Below, piece by piece: positions 19,419 to 32,805 of a DNA stretch of 64,000 nt. Positions within the stretch are counted from its first letter, which is position 1, and every line of letters starts with the position of its first letter. Under the pieces are notes generated by a model. The model was not told the DNA's origin. It saw only the letters and a list, made by a program, of their open reading frames with translations, and did not search any database. The DNA is from Hyphomicrobium sp. CS1GBMeth3. Its GTDB lineage: Bacteria > Pseudomonadota > Alphaproteobacteria > Rhizobiales > Hyphomicrobiaceae. Made by a program: the position numbers and the translations under genes. Location of the stretch: positions 1,302,001-1,366,000 of the forward strand of contig NZ_FPHO01000002.1 in the NCBI RefSeq assembly GCF_900117455.1, written 5' to 3'.

Positions 19419-20110
19419 CACGCCTTCTCCTTATTCGCCGGCTTGAAGGCGCCGGGCGACGGCGCATCAGCGTGGGCCTTCTTTTTGACGGCATCGCGCA
19501 CGATGACCCAGCCACCCTTGGAGCCAGGAACCGCGCCACGGATCATCAGCAGGCCGCGCTCGACGTCGGTCTTAACGACGACGAGGTTCTGCGTGGTGAC
19601 GCGCTCATCACCGAGATGGCCCGCCATCTTCTTGCCCTTGAACACCTTGCCGGGGTCCTGACGCTGGCCGGTGGAGCCGTGCGAGCGGTGCACGACCGAG
19701 ACGCCGTGCGTTGCGCGCAGACCGCCGAAGTTCCAGCGCTTCATGGCGCCCTGGAAGCCCTTGCCCTGGGTGGTGCCGGTGACGTCCACGAACTGGCCGG
19801 GGACGAAATGGTCGGCGGTGATCTCGGCGCCAACCTCGATCAGGTTCTCGGGGCTGACCCGGAACTCAGCGAGCTTGCGCTTCGGCTCGACGGTGGCAAC
19901 GGAGAACGTCCCGCGCTCCGACTTCGTCAGCCGCGAAGGCTTACGCGTGCCGGCGCCGACCTGGATCACCGTGTAGCCGTTCTTGTCGGCGGTGCGCTGC
20001 GAAAGGACCTGCAGCTTCTCGAGCTTCAGGACCGTCACAGGCACGTGCTCACCCGCTTCCGTGAAGATGCGGGTCATGCCGACTTTCTGTGCAATCACTC
20101 CGGAACGCAT
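19418..20110 (-). CDS. rplC: 50S ribosomal protein L3
   Basis: A 230-residue protein. ATG 20110 ([16 protein letters not shown]) is the family start; further in-frame ATGs upstream would add three to seven residues. It contains [19 protein letters not shown] and the methylated-glutamine region [32 protein letters not shown]3 reaches to the peptidyl transferase centre. It ends with a short proline/lysine tail. Confidence 0.97.
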   Translation of the reverse strand: MRSGVIAQKVGMTRIFTEAGEHVPVTVLKLEKLQVLSQRTADKNGYTVIQVGAGTRKPSRLTKSERGTFSVATVEPKRKLAEFRVSPENLIEVGAEITADHFVPGQFVDVTGTTQGKGFQGAMKRWNFGGLRATHGVSVVHRSHGSTGQRQDPGKVFKGKKMAGHLGDERVTTQNLVVVKTDVERGLLMIRGAVPGSKGGWVIVRDAVKKKAHADAPSPGAFKPANKEKA

Positions 20111-20174
20111 GTCTCGCATTCCTTCCTTCATTATTCGCAGCCCAAGCGGAGAGCCCCGCCCGGCGCGGCATCCT

Positions 20175-20483
20175 CTAGAGCTTGATTTCCACGTCCACGC
20201 CCGCGGCCAAGTCGAGCTTCATCAGCGCGTCGACCGTCTGCGGCGTCGGATCCACGATGTCGAGCATGCGCTTGTGAGTGCGCATCTCGAACTGCTCGCG
20301 GCTCTTCTTGTCGACGTGCGGAGAGCGATTGACGGTAAAGCGCTCGATACGGGTCGGCAGAGGGATCGGACCCCGAACCTCCGCGCCGGTGCGCTTCGCC
20401 GTGTTCACGATCTCACGCGTCGACGCATCGAGAATACGATGGTCGAACGCCTTGAGCCGGATACGGATATTCTGGCCGTTCAT
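20175..20483 (-). CDS. rpsJ: 30S ribosomal protein S10
   Basis: A 102-residue protein starting [21 protein letters not shown] and containing [36 protein letters not shown] with the S10 signature [15 protein letters not shown], ending VDVEIKL. Besides its place in the head, S10 is NusE, which binds NusB and NusG in antitermination; NusG is encoded at 54786. It follows tuf after 78 bases holding a hairpin that points the other way. Confidence 0.97.
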   Translation of the reverse strand: MNGQNIRIRLKAFDHRILDASTREIVNTAKRTGAEVRGPIPLPTRIERFTVNRSPHVDKKSREQFEMRTHKRMLDIVDPTPQTVDALMKLDLAAGVDVEIKL

Positions 20484-20502
20484 TGTCTTGACCCGCTAAA
20501 TG

Positions 20503-20552
20503 AGAGAAGCGCTCGTGTTGTCGGCGTTGCCGCCACCCTCTCGAGCGCCTCT
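20503..20552 (+). terminator. Plus-strand oriented hairpin with T-run between tuf and rpsJ
   Basis: AGAG-AA-GCGCTCG at 20503-20515 pairs with CGAGCGC-CTCT at 20542-20552 (a two-base bulge), with a smaller GGCG-TTGC-CGCC stem inside. On the plus strand the stem is followed by seven T residues at 20552-20558, the form of an intrinsic terminator, yet both flanking genes run on the minus strand. It could therefore stop antisense transcription, or act as an RNA structure in the rpsJ leader. Confidence 0.45.
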
Positions 20553-20561
20553 TTTTTTCTG

Positions 20562-21770
<1,209 letters not shown>

Positions 21771-21846
21771 GGGTGGCTCTCCTTAACTCGTCTTTCAATT
21801 GCTGCCGGTTGCTACCGGATCTCCTCGCCTCAGCCGGGGTGCCGGC

Positions 21847-23937
<2,091 letters not shown>

Positions 23938-24006
23938 CTGTCTTTCCCTTTGCGCTTCGGTTGCCTACTCCGCAACCGCGCTTTTCCCTTTGCTCAGCCG
24001 CGCGAT

Positions 24007-24477
24007 TTACCAGCGGTAATGCGAGAACGCCCGGTTGGCGTCCGCCATCTTGTGCGTGTCTTCGCGCTTCTTGACGGCCGTGCCACGGTTGGCGGCGGCG
24101 TCCAGCAGCTCGCCCGACAGGCGCTCAACCATCGTGTTCTCGTTGCGCGCACGGGCTGCAGTGATGATCCAGCGGATGGCGAGAGCCTGACGGCGCTCAG
24201 TGCGAACTTCGACCGGAACCTGGTACGTGGCGCCGCCGACGCGACGCGAGCGAACCTCGACCGCCGGCATGACGTTGTCCAGCGCCTGATGGAACATGGC
24301 GACCGGATCGGACTTCGCCTTGCTCTCCATACGCTCCAGCGCGCCGTACACGATGCGCTCGGCGACCGACTTCTTACCGTCGGACATGACGGCGTTCATG
24401 AACTTGGTCAGCACCAGATCAGAATACTTCGGATCCGGATTGACTTCGCGCTTTTCTGCACTGTGACGACGGGACAT
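24007..24477 (-). CDS. rpsG: 30S ribosomal protein S7
   Basis: A 156-residue protein starting [31 protein letters not shown] and ending [13 protein letters not shown], the exact family form. It nucleates assembly of the 30S head and contacts the E-site tRNA. In E. coli S7 represses the str operon through the rpsL-rpsG gap; here that gap of 119 bases carries a long inverted repeat at 24513-24579 that could serve the same purpose. Confidence 0.97.
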   Translation of the reverse strand: MSRRHSAEKREVNPDPKYSDLVLTKFMNAVMSDGKKSVAERIVYGALERMESKAKSDPVAMFHQALDNVMPAVEVRSRRVGGATYQVPVEVRTERRQALAIRWIITAARARNENTMVERLSGELLDAAANRGTAVKKREDTHKMADANRAFSHYRW

Positions 24478-24512
24478 GTGTCCTAGTCCTTCGCTTCAAT
24501 CTTAGGGCTCAC

Positions 24513-24579
24513 TCCCGGGCGAGCCGCCTTGGAACTTCGAGATCCCGGATCCTTCCGCTCCTAAGCGGCTCGTCCGGGA
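24513..24579 (-). promoter_or_regulatory. Long inverted repeat in the rpsL-rpsG gap, candidate S7 control site
   Basis: TCCCGGGCGAGCCGCCTT at 24513-24530 and AAGCGGCTCGTCCGGGA at 24563-24579 are complementary over about 17 positions with one mismatch and one bulge. The 32-base loop contains a further GATCCCGGATC-like element. The position matches the S7 autoregulatory hairpin of the E. coli str operon; similarity in sequence is not claimed. Confidence 0.5.
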
Positions 24580-24596
24580 TACCTCTGGCGAGAAGG

Positions 24597-24968
24597 CTAT
24601 TTCGGCCTCTTCGCACCGTATTTCGAACGACGCTGCTTGCGGTTGGCGACGCCCTGGGTGTCGAGCACGCCGCGCAGGATGTGGTAACGGACGCCGGGCA
24701 AGTCCTTGACGCGGCCACCACGGATCAGGACCACGGAATGCTCCTGAAGGTTGTGGCCCTCGCCCGGAATGTAGCCGATCACCTCGTAGCCGTTGGTCAG
24801 GCGGATCTTGGCGACCTTACGAAGCGCCGAGTTCGGCTTCTTCGGCGTCGTCGTATAGACGCGCGTGCAGACGCCACGCTTCTGAGGGCACGCCTCCATG
24901 TGGCGCGACTTCTCGCGATAGACCTTCGGGCTCCGGGGTTTCCGGATCAGCTGTTGTATCGTCGGCAT
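24597..24968 (-). CDS. rpsL: 30S ribosomal protein S12
   Basis: A 123-residue protein. ATG 24968 ([20 protein letters not shown]) is the family start. It has [16 protein letters not shown] and [17 protein letters not shown]; the lysines in KKPNS and RVKD, where streptomycin resistance arises, are wild type. S12 checks codon-anticodon pairing in the decoding centre. It is the first gene of the str/S10/spc/alpha supercluster, with its own promoter about 270 bases upstream. The N-terminal YREKSRHME stretch differs from the more usual alphaproteobacterial sequence. Confidence 0.97.
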   Translation of the reverse strand: MPTIQQLIRKPRSPKVYREKSRHMEACPQKRGVCTRVYTTTPKKPNSALRKVAKIRLTNGYEVIGYIPGEGHNLQEHSVVLIRGGRVKDLPGVRYHILRGVLDTQGVANRKQRRSKYGAKRPK

Positions 24969-25237
24969 CAAGCGCCCCGCTTCTGTTCGGCTCCAGACCG
25001 TGTTTCGGCCTGCTTGAGCGCCGCGCGTCCAAATATGAGCGCATGCGCCAAACGAAACCTGCCGAGCCCCGGAGCCCCGGAAGCCTGGCACGGAAAAAAC
25101 CAGAGGATCATCCGGCTTGCCCTTCGGCTTGCCGGCGATCTTGGTCCGAAAATGTCCTCTGCTTTAGGACGGCAGCGTTTAGGCTGAAGCGCAAAAATGC
25201 GCGGAGATGGCCTACCACCTACCGTGAGAGTGGCGTT

Positions 25238-25266
25238 CCTATAACCATTTGCGGATTCCGGGTCAA
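25238..25266 (-). promoter_or_regulatory. Sigma-70 type promoter for the str/S10/spc supercluster
   Basis: On the minus strand TTGACC (25261-25266) and TATAGG (25238-25243) are separated by exactly 17 bases. It is the best -35/-10 pair I see in the 518-base gap between rpsL and the M48 gene, and it would give an rpsL leader of roughly 260 bases. The rest of the gap (24969-25486) shows no gene; the segment near 25381-25420 is locally AT-rich and may hold the plus-strand promoter. Confidence 0.55.
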
Positions 25267-25486
25267 CACCTTGCGGCTAACGAAATCGCAAAAGTCGGCG
25301 TCGGCGATGGCCTTGCTCAAAAGACCGCGCGCCAGAAGCCGTCGGGAGACCCCGGCAAAGGCTGAACAGACCGCTGTTTATCATAGGAAAGACGTTTTTT
25401 AATCACCTCATTTCCAGTTATGGGGCATGTTCTCGGCTGCGGGGCCGAGGTCCCGTTCTGCGGCGTTCTCTCGGCAGGAGGGCGAG

Positions 25487-26509
25487 ATGCCCGCTTTCCT
25501 TTATTCGCATGTCCTTTCGGCGAGTCTGACCGGCACGTCGCGGCAGAATCGCGCCCAAGCGGGCCTTCTGCTGCTCGGCTTCGTGGTGCTGGTCGCAGCG
25601 CCCGCGATGTTGCTTTGGAGTGGGACCGGCTTAATTGTCGCGCTGCTGCTTGCGGCCGTCGTCGTCGCGCTCTCGCTGTACGTGCCGGCGGAGGTCGTGA
25701 TGCGGCTCTATCAGGCGACCCCTATCCCACAGGACGACACCCAGCTTTCAAGCCTGATCGATGTTTTGGCCTACCGCGCAGATCTCCCTCGGCGGCCCGA
25801 CCTCTACGTCGTTCCCAGCACGACGCTGAACGCGTTCAGCGTCGGCTCGCGGGAACGGCCTGCAATCGCGGTTACCGAAGGGTTGCTGAGGCGCCTGTCG
25901 CTCCCCGAAACGGCCGGCGTGCTGGCGCACGAGATCGGCCACATCCGCAACAACGACCTTCCCGTGCTGAGGCTGGCGGACGTCGTGACACGGGTGCTGC
26001 AGCCGCTGAGCTATGCCGCACTCGGCTTGGCCGCGTTCAATATCGCGACGTTCGTGACCGGCTGGGATCCGATTTCCTGGTGGGCGGTGCTCCTCCTCTA
26101 CCTCGTGCCCGCACTTTCGAACCTACTGCAGCTTTCCCTCTCCCGGGAGCGCGAATTCGAGGCAGACAGGACCGCCGAGGCGCTGACGGGCGATCGTGAG
26201 GCGCTCGTGTCCGCGCTGCGACGGCTCGAGACCTACACTGGGCATTTCTGGGAGACTGGGCATTTCTGGGAGGATTTGATGCTACCGGTGCCGGCACGCC
26301 GGGTACCGCAGCCGTCGCTGCTGCGCTCGCATCCCGAAGCCGACGAGCGCGTCCGGCAGCTCGCAGTCGAGGCCAGCGGCCCGGCGGGTGATCACGCACC
26401 GGTGCGGCACGCGCCGCTCGTCATCGCCGAGCAGCCCATGTTCTCGCTCGTCGGCTACGGGCCTGGCGACATGCGGCCCCGCTACCGGTGGCCGGGGCTG
26501 TGGTTCTGA
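25487..26509 (+). CDS. M48-family membrane metalloprotease (HtpX-like)
   Basis: A 340-residue protein. ATG 25487 is chosen for its strong GGAGGG ribosome site rather than the ATG at 25427. Two membrane segments lie at about residues 25-65 (LLLLGFVVLVAAPAMLL and VALLLAAVVVALSLYV) and two more after the active site. The zinc motif HEIGH is in VLAHEIGHIRNN, with the third ligand in REFEADRTA. HtpX-type proteases degrade damaged membrane proteins. It differs from HtpX in its long C-terminal arginine/proline-rich tail. An 18-base in-frame tandem duplication gives TGHFWE twice at about residue 248. It is divergent from the str operon and overlaps no other real gene. Confidence 0.8.
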   Translation: MPAFLYSHVLSASLTGTSRQNRAQAGLLLLGFVVLVAAPAMLLWSGTGLIVALLLAAVVVALSLYVPAEVVMRLYQATPIPQDDTQLSSLIDVLAYRADLPRRPDLYVVPSTTLNAFSVGSRERPAIAVTEGLLRRLSLPETAGVLAHEIGHIRNNDLPVLRLADVVTRVLQPLSYAALGLAAFNIATFVTGWDPISWWAVLLLYLVPALSNLLQLSLSREREFEADRTAEALTGDREALVSALRRLETYTGHFWETGHFWEDLMLPVPARRVPQPSLLRSHPEADERVRQLAVEASGPAGDHAPVRHAPLVIAEQPMFSLVGYGPGDMRPRYRWPGLWF

Positions 26510-26572
26510 CGTTGCCCCTCCCCGCTTTCTGGGGAATCCCTGCGGCGGACGTTGTGAGTTCCCCCTCCCGGC

Positions 26573-26590
26573 CTCCCCCACAAGGGGGAG
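26573..26590. repeat. C-tract/G-tract hairpin upstream of the MeaB gene
   Basis: CTCCCCC at 26573-26579 and GGGGGAG at 26584-26590 form a perfect 7-bp stem over a four-base loop. Similar CTCCCCC/GGGGGAG hairpins are common between genes in this bacterial order (memory). The right arm also supplies a GGGGGAGGAG ribosome site for an in-frame GTG at 26596. Confidence 0.5.
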
Positions 26591-26655
26591 GAGAAGTGGC
26601 GGATGTGACGGCGCGAGGGGTTGCCTCCGAGACGGCCTGCGCGTATCAGCCCGGC

Positions 26656-27633
<978 letters not shown>

Positions 27634-27693
27634 GCATTCGAACCGCTTAACGTACATCGCTGCTTAATGCGCACATCACGCACGCCTGCTGCA

Positions 27694-27720
27694 GATGTGA
27701 ATACAGTCTGTCTACACATC
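27694..27720. promoter_or_regulatory. Short inverted repeat upstream of the autotransporter gene
   Basis: GATGTG at 27694-27699 and CACATC at 27715-27720 form a 6-bp inverted repeat with 15 bases between them, inside the 202-base gap before the autotransporter. A further CACATC occurs at about 27672. This could be an operator, but the match is short. Confidence 0.2.
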
Positions 27721-27835
27721 GAATTTGAATCTCTAAGCGTCACGCAGACGTTAAAGAAGGAAAATAACAGAGCCCCTCTATGCGTACTCGGGCGGTCGTG
27801 AATCGCCGCCTGAGTTTCAAGTTCAGGGGGGCACA

Positions 27836-30800
27836 ATGTATCTCGTTCTACGCCGCGCAGCTTATGTCGGTCTTCTAGCGGCGCTTTCCACAACGTCCGC
27901 AGCGGCGGCAGATTTCACGGTGCCCGCCGGCACGACAGATCCCGGCACAAAAACCGTCGGCGGCACGGACCAGGGCACGATCGAAAGCGGCGCGACCCTC
28001 GAAACCAGCGGAACCTCGATCACGCAGAGTGGGGCGTCGACCGGCGTCATCATTGACAATTTCGGCACGCTCAGATCCGGCAATCGTGGCATCGACACCA
28101 GCGGCGGAAGCGCCACGCGCACGATCACGCTCAACAATCACGGTGAGATCTCAACGTCCGACGATACGTTCCGCGTGAACACGGATGTCACGAACGGCAC
28201 GATCACGGTGAACAACTTCGGTAGCATGACGTCGGCGTCCGGCCAGATACTCGACTTCGCCTCCATGTCGTCGTCGGCTGCCATCGTCAGCATCGACAAT
28301 TCCGGAACGATGCAGGCGTTCGGTCATGACGCGCTGCGTGTCGGTGGCGGCACGATCGAGATCCGCAATACGGGCAGCATTCTGGCGACAGATTCCGTCA
28401 GCCGCGCCATCAATATGAACTACGGGACGGCCATCGCCTCGTTCACGCTCTACAACGGCGAGGATGGCGTCATCCGCTCGATCGACGATGCGGTTCGGTT
28501 CAGCGATGTGCCGACAGTCGGCCAGATTACGATCGAGAACCACGGCACGATCGAAAGCATCGGCACGGGCGATGACGCGGGCCAAGCTCTGGACCTGAAT
28601 ACCGTTCGCGCGACGGGGATCTCGATCAAGAACTATGGCCTCATCCAGACGCAGGATGCCGACGCTATCCGTCCCGGCCAAGGCGGTGTAGTCGAGAACT
28701 GGGGCACCATCATCGGCCGAGCGGTAGACCCGAATGATTCCTCCGACGGCATCGATTTCCAGGATACGAACGCGGGCGAGGTGATCAATCACGCCGGCGG
28801 CGTCATCGAAGGCGCCCGCCATGGCATCACCGGCAAGCTGCCGACGACCGTCACCAACGAAGCCGGAGGCCTGATCAAAGGCAACAACGGTTCGGGCCTC
28901 AATTTCGATACGCTCGCAGCCGACGGTCCCATGACGGTCATCAACTACGGTGCGATCGTGGGTGTCGCCAATCCCGACGCAGACTACGGCGACGGTGACG
29001 GCGTCGACATCGATGCCATCGGCCACATCTACAATTACGGCATTATCCGCGGCGAGGGCTCGATCGGAACGAAGGAAGGCGACCTTCTCACGGCGACAAG
29101 CGAGGCGATCGCCATCGGTGGCGGCATCATCGTCAATGGTTCGACCGCGTACCGCGATGCCCTGATCAGCGGCGTCGACAACGGCATTCTCGTCGACGAC
29201 AGCGAAACGGGGAATGCTTTCGAAGCCATCGCGATCGCCAACTACGGTCGTATCGAGGGCCTCGATGGCTTCGGCATTCGTATCATCAGCGCGGAAGCCA
29301 ACGTGATCGAGAACTTCGGCACCATCTCGGGCAGCAACGGCGTCGCGGTCGAATTCGGCGTTGGCGACGATCTCTTCGTGCACCACGCTGGCGCGACGGT
29401 GGAAGGATATGTCGATGGCGGCGACGGCAGCGACACGCTCCGGCTCGGCACTGAGACCGGCGCTTTCGACCTTGCGGCTATCGGTGACGCCGCAACCTAC
29501 CGCAACTTCGAAACTTTCGGCATCAGCGGCGTCTGGACGCTTCGTGGCACCACCGCCTTCTCGGGCGAGACGCGTATCGAGGATGCAGCCGCGCTTCTCG
29601 ACGACGCAGGCCTTTCCGGGTCCGACGTGCACGTCGTGGACGGCATGCTTTTGGGCACCGGCACTCTCGGCTCGCTCACCGCGGTCGGCGCCGATATCTC
29701 ACCTGGATCGGCCGATGGCACACCGGGATCTCTCGACGTTGTGGGTGACGTGTCGTTCGATGCTGCTTCCAGCCTAACGATCAACGTCCGAGGCGTTGCC
29801 AGCAGCATCAATTCGGAAGGCGCGATTGCGATCGAAGATGGCGCTTCGTTGATCGTGCAGGGCACGGGCGGGTGCGCACCGTCTGCTCCGTGCACCATCC
29901 TGTCGTCCGTCTACGGCATCACCGGCACCTTCGATGTCGACAACCGGCTGGCGTTTCTCGATGCCAACGTCGACTACATCGGGAACGATGCATTCCTCGA
30001 GCTCGCACGCAACGGCGCGAGCTTCGAGAGCGTGGGCCGGACGCGCAACCAGCGGAGCGTCGGGCGGGCGCTCGACGACAGCGGCTCGGGCTCTCCCCTC
30101 TACGACGAGGCCGTCGGGATGACGGAGGCTGGTGCTCGGCATGCCTTCAATCAGCTTTCGGGCGACACCTACGCGAGCCAAGTTGCAGTCACCGCGCAAG
30201 AGGAAGTGACCTTTGCGGGTCTCCTGCTTGGCCGCCTGCAGGATTTCTCAGGCAAGTCCGGCGCATCCAATAAGGCATCGCCTTATGCACCGCCGTACCG
30301 CCTGATGCCTGCTCCGTCTGACGGCGGGCCGGCGATGGCCTCCGGCGCATGGGCCACCGTGACCGGCCAGAGCATCGACATGGACGGCGACGGCAATGCC
30401 TTCGGTGTCACGTCGCGTAGCGGTGGCGTGGCCGCTGGCTTTGATGCCCGCTGGGAGGCAACACAGCTCGGCATCGCGGCGTCCTTCTCGTCGGGGCGCA
30501 CGCGTACCGACGGGCGCTTCCACGAAATCGAAGGGGACACCGTTCGCATCGCGGCCTATGGCGCAACGCAGCTTGCCGATCTGGTGCTCAAAGGCGGCGT
30601 AAGCGCCGGCTGGACGAGCTACGATTCGGACCGGTGGGTGCAAGTCGGCGGAATCTCGGAGTCGGCGCGTGGCTCCTACGACGGGCACACGACGTCGGCG
30701 TTCGCGGAAGCCAGCTATCCGATCGCGATGCAGGCCTTCAAGCTCGAGCCGTTCGCAGGCCTCATGGTGACCAACGTCGATTCCGACAGCTTCACCGAGC

Positions 30801-31159
30801 GAGGCGCGCCCAGCACCGGCCTGTGGGTTGGGGGGAACGACGAAACCCTGGCCTTCTCCACGCTCGGCCTACGGTTCGCGAGTGTCGTGCATTACGATGG
30901 GGCGGCGCTCATCCCGAAGGCCAACATCGGCTGGCGCCATGCCTTCGACGGCGATCCGATCCGGACCGCGATGCAATTGCCCACAGGCTCGGAATTTTCC
31001 GTCGAGGGCCTGCCGATCGCAGAGGACAGCGTGACTCTCGGCCTCGGCCTCGAGGGAAGGTTCGCTTCCGGCATAACGCTCGGGATCGGCTACCAGGGCG
31101 ACTTCGCGGACGACGCGAGCAGCCATAGCGGTCAAGCGGGCATCCGGGTGCCATTCTGA
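27836..31159 (+). CDS. Type Va autotransporter with a beta-helical passenger
   Basis: A 1107-residue protein from ATG 27836. Residues 1-25 form a signal peptide (LLAALSTTSAAAADF). The passenger, to about residue 800, is built of repeated units of the type V-x-N-x-G-x-I (for example ITIENHGTIES, ISIKNYGLIQT, MTVINYGAIVG, IAIANYGRIEG), expected to coil into a right-handed beta-helix. A small cysteine pair (GGCAPSAPC) closes it. About residue 835 onward (GAWATVTGQSIDMDG) is the autotransporter beta-barrel that inserts in the outer membrane, ending with phenylalanine as such barrels do. It may act in adhesion or biofilm formation. It stands alone between meaB and the convergent PP2C gene. Confidence 0.85.
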   Translation: MYLVLRRAAYVGLLAALSTTSAAAADFTVPAGTTDPGTKTVGGTDQGTIESGATLETSGTSITQSGASTGVIIDNFGTLRSGNRGIDTSGGSATRTITLNNHGEISTSDDTFRVNTDVTNGTITVNNFGSMTSASGQILDFASMSSSAAIVSIDNSGTMQAFGHDALRVGGGTIEIRNTGSILATDSVSRAINMNYGTAIASFTLYNGEDGVIRSIDDAVRFSDVPTVGQITIENHGTIESIGTGDDAGQALDLNTVRATGISIKNYGLIQTQDADAIRPGQGGVVENWGTIIGRAVDPNDSSDGIDFQDTNAGEVINHAGGVIEGARHGITGKLPTTVTNEAGGLIKGNNGSGLNFDTLAADGPMTVINYGAIVGVANPDADYGDGDGVDIDAIGHIYNYGIIRGEGSIGTKEGDLLTATSEAIAIGGGIIVNGSTAYRDALISGVDNGILVDDSETGNAFEAIAIANYGRIEGLDGFGIRIISAEANVIENFGTISGSNGVAVEFGVGDDLFVHHAGATVEGYVDGGDGSDTLRLGTETGAFDLAAIGDAATYRNFETFGISGVWTLRGTTAFSGETRIEDAAALLDDAGLSGSDVHVVDGMLLGTGTLGSLTAVGADISPGSADGTPGSLDVVGDVSFDAASSLTINVRGVASSINSEGAIAIEDGASLIVQGTGGCAPSAPCTILSSVYGITGTFDVDNRLAFLDANVDYIGNDAFLELARNGASFESVGRTRNQRSVGRALDDSGSGSPLYDEAVGMTEAGARHAFNQLSGDTYASQVAVTAQEEVTFAGLLLGRLQDFSGKSGASNKASPYAPPYRLMPAPSDGGPAMASGAWATVTGQSIDMDGDGNAFGVTSRSGGVAAGFDARWEATQLGIAASFSSGRTRTDGRFHEIEGDTVRIAAYGATQLADLVLKGGVSAGWTSYDSDRWVQVGGISESARGSYDGHTTSAFAEASYPIAMQAFKLEPFAGLMVTNVDSDSFTERGAPSTGLWVGGNDETLAFSTLGLRFASVVHYDGAALIPKANIGWRHAFDGDPIRTAMQLPTGSEFSVEGLPIAEDSVTLGLGLEGRFASGITLGIGYQGDFADDASSHSGQAGIRVPF

Positions 31160-31214
31160 GGCCCGAGGTTCTTTCCGCTCAGGGGGCGTCGGCCGCTCGA
31201 CGGCCGGCGCAGTC

Positions 31215-32174
31215 CTATTCCAGCACTGCGCGGAGCAGCCAGCCGATCAGGAACATCAGGCCCATGCCGACGGCGAGCATCACGCCGTAGCGGCCCGTGA
31301 GCATGGCGGCCGCCTCCCCGCCGCCCGCGCCGTCCCCCGACGGGCCGTCCGTAGCACGCAGGATGCGCGTCGGCCGCTCATCCTCGGCTACGGGAATCGT
31401 GTCTCCCTCGATCTTCAGCGCGATGACTGTGGTGTTGTCCTGCACGGGGTCTTTTTTCGCGAGCACCGCCGCGATCAGACGCTCCGCCATCTGATCCGGC
31501 TCGGACGCGCGATTGGCGTAGACGATATCGCCAATCTCGTCGCCAGAGAGGGTCGCGATGCCATCGCTCGCGACGATCAGCCAATCCGCCGACCTCAGAG
31601 AGTAAGGCTCGGAGCGCAGGTCGCGGATCTCGATCCGCTTGCCGGTCAGCGCCGAGAGCAACGCGTTGCGGTGCGGATTGCGCGCGGCCTCGTCCGCGGA
31701 GATCCGCTTGTTACGCGCCTCGGCATCGAGGAGCGCGCCCAGCGAATGATCGGCATTGAGGCGAAGCACGTCCGGCGCGCGAAAGAGCAGCAGGGCCGAG
31801 TCTCCCACGCTCGCCCAGCGCAGCCCCGTTTCATCAATCGAAGCCGCCACCAGTGTCGAACCCATGCCGCGCAGCTTGGGATCCTCTGCCGCGCGGGCCG
31901 AGATCGCCCAGTTGCCAGCGTCGAGCGCCGCGTCGAGACGCTCGCCGACTGTGCCACCGCACTCCACGAACGCCGCAACGAAAGCGTCACAGGCCACGCG
32001 CGCGGCGACCTCGCCGCCAGCATGGCCGCCCATGCCGTCGGCGACGACCGCTAAGAGACGCGCGCCCTCCCCGATTGACGCTCCAGCCGAAGGCGGCCAG
32101 ATCGCGAAGGCGTCCTCCTGGTCTGATCGCGCGCCAATCGTGGCCCGGGCAGCGCCTGCCACGCGAAAGGTCAT
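31215..32174 (-). CDS. PP2C-family Ser/Thr phosphatase with C-terminal membrane anchor
   Basis: A 319-residue protein. PP2C metal and phosphate motifs are complete: RSDQEDA, VVADGMGGHAGGE, GMGSTLVAA, WASVGDSALLLF, ASDGIATL and QDNTTVIAL. After a glycine-rich linker (SGDGAGGGEAAA) there is one membrane helix at the C-terminus (YGVMLAVGMGLMFLIGWLL), so the catalytic domain faces the cytoplasm. Its ATG overlaps the FHA gene's stop by four bases (ATGA). It should remove phosphates placed by the Hanks-type kinase encoded divergently at 34638, as PrpC/PppA do for their kinases. Confidence 0.88.
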   Translation of the reverse strand: MTFRVAGAARATIGARSDQEDAFAIWPPSAGASIGEGARLLAVVADGMGGHAGGEVAARVACDAFVAAFVECGGTVGERLDAALDAGNWAISARAAEDPKLRGMGSTLVAASIDETGLRWASVGDSALLLFRAPDVLRLNADHSLGALLDAEARNKRISADEAARNPHRNALLSALTGKRIEIRDLRSEPYSLRSADWLIVASDGIATLSGDEIGDIVYANRASEPDQMAERLIAAVLAKKDPVQDNTTVIALKIEGDTIPVAEDERPTRILRATDGPSGDGAGGGEAAAMLTGRYGVMLAVGMGLMFLIGWLLRAVLE

Positions 32175-32746
32175 GCGTCTTCGACCTCGCTCGTCCAGTC
32201 GAAGTCTCGTCCGCAGAAGGCGACGAAGCGGAACGTCGTGTTGCCGATGCGGAAGAGATTACCCGCCTTGAGCTCCGTCGGCACGAGAACGGGCTTGCCG
32301 CCGAGCCGCACGAGGTTTGCTTTGCCGCCGTGCTGAAGATAGAACGTGCGCGTCTCCTCGTCGTAGGTGATGACGGCGTGCTCCTCGCGCGAGATACTTT
32401 CGTCGCCGAAATCGACGGGGATGCGCTGGTTCGGGGCGCGGCCCAGCGCATTCATGCCGACGTAGACGGGCCGATAGGCGCCGCGTCCCGGCCCTTTGAC
32501 GACGACGATCCAGCCCGCGACGGGCTCGGCGTCGATGCCGGTGTCACGCACAAGAGAGGTTCTGGCCAGCGGCGCGGGCGACAATGCGCGGGCGATGTCG
32601 AAGCTGCCGACCAGCCTCGTTCTGCCAATGACGGCGGCGCCCACCGGAACGGCGGCCGAGGCCGCCTCGGCATGCATGACGAGGCGTGTCCTCCTCGCCT
32701 CCTCGGGATCGCCGTCATCTGGCGGGGCGCGCGGATCACTGCTCAT
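32171..32746 (-). CDS. FHA-domain protein
   Basis: A 191-residue protein. ATG 32746 with GAGGAG upstream is chosen; ATG 32776 is also in frame. The N-terminal third is a linker of low complexity that includes RTRLVMHAE and RTRLVGSFD repeats, the latter with threonines that could be kinase targets. The FHA domain (about residues 90-180) shows the phosphothreonine-binding residues: NALGR, SISREEH and the later asparagine. It ends CGRDFDWTSEVEDA. It is the middle gene of an operon with the VWA-FHA protein upstream and PP2C downstream, coupled to the latter by a four-base overlap. Confidence 0.8.
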   Translation of the reverse strand: MSSDPRAPPDDGDPEEARRTRLVMHAEAASAAVPVGAAVIGRTRLVGSFDIARALSPAPLARTSLVRDTGIDAEPVAGWIVVVKGPGRGAYRPVYVGMNALGRAPNQRIPVDFGDESISREEHAVITYDEETRTFYLQHGGKANLVRLGGKPVLVPTELKAGNLFRIGNTTFRFVAFCGRDFDWTSEVEDA

Positions 32747-32805
32747 CGTCCGATCTCCTCGATCCACCCATCCCATGACAGACGCAGCACACTCGCTCGA
32801 CCGTG

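Noticed and set aside
28151..29632. A 493-residue minus-strand open frame opposite the autotransporter passenger
   Set aside because: The passenger has a signal peptide, repeats and barrel on the plus strand; the minus frame is its composition shadow.
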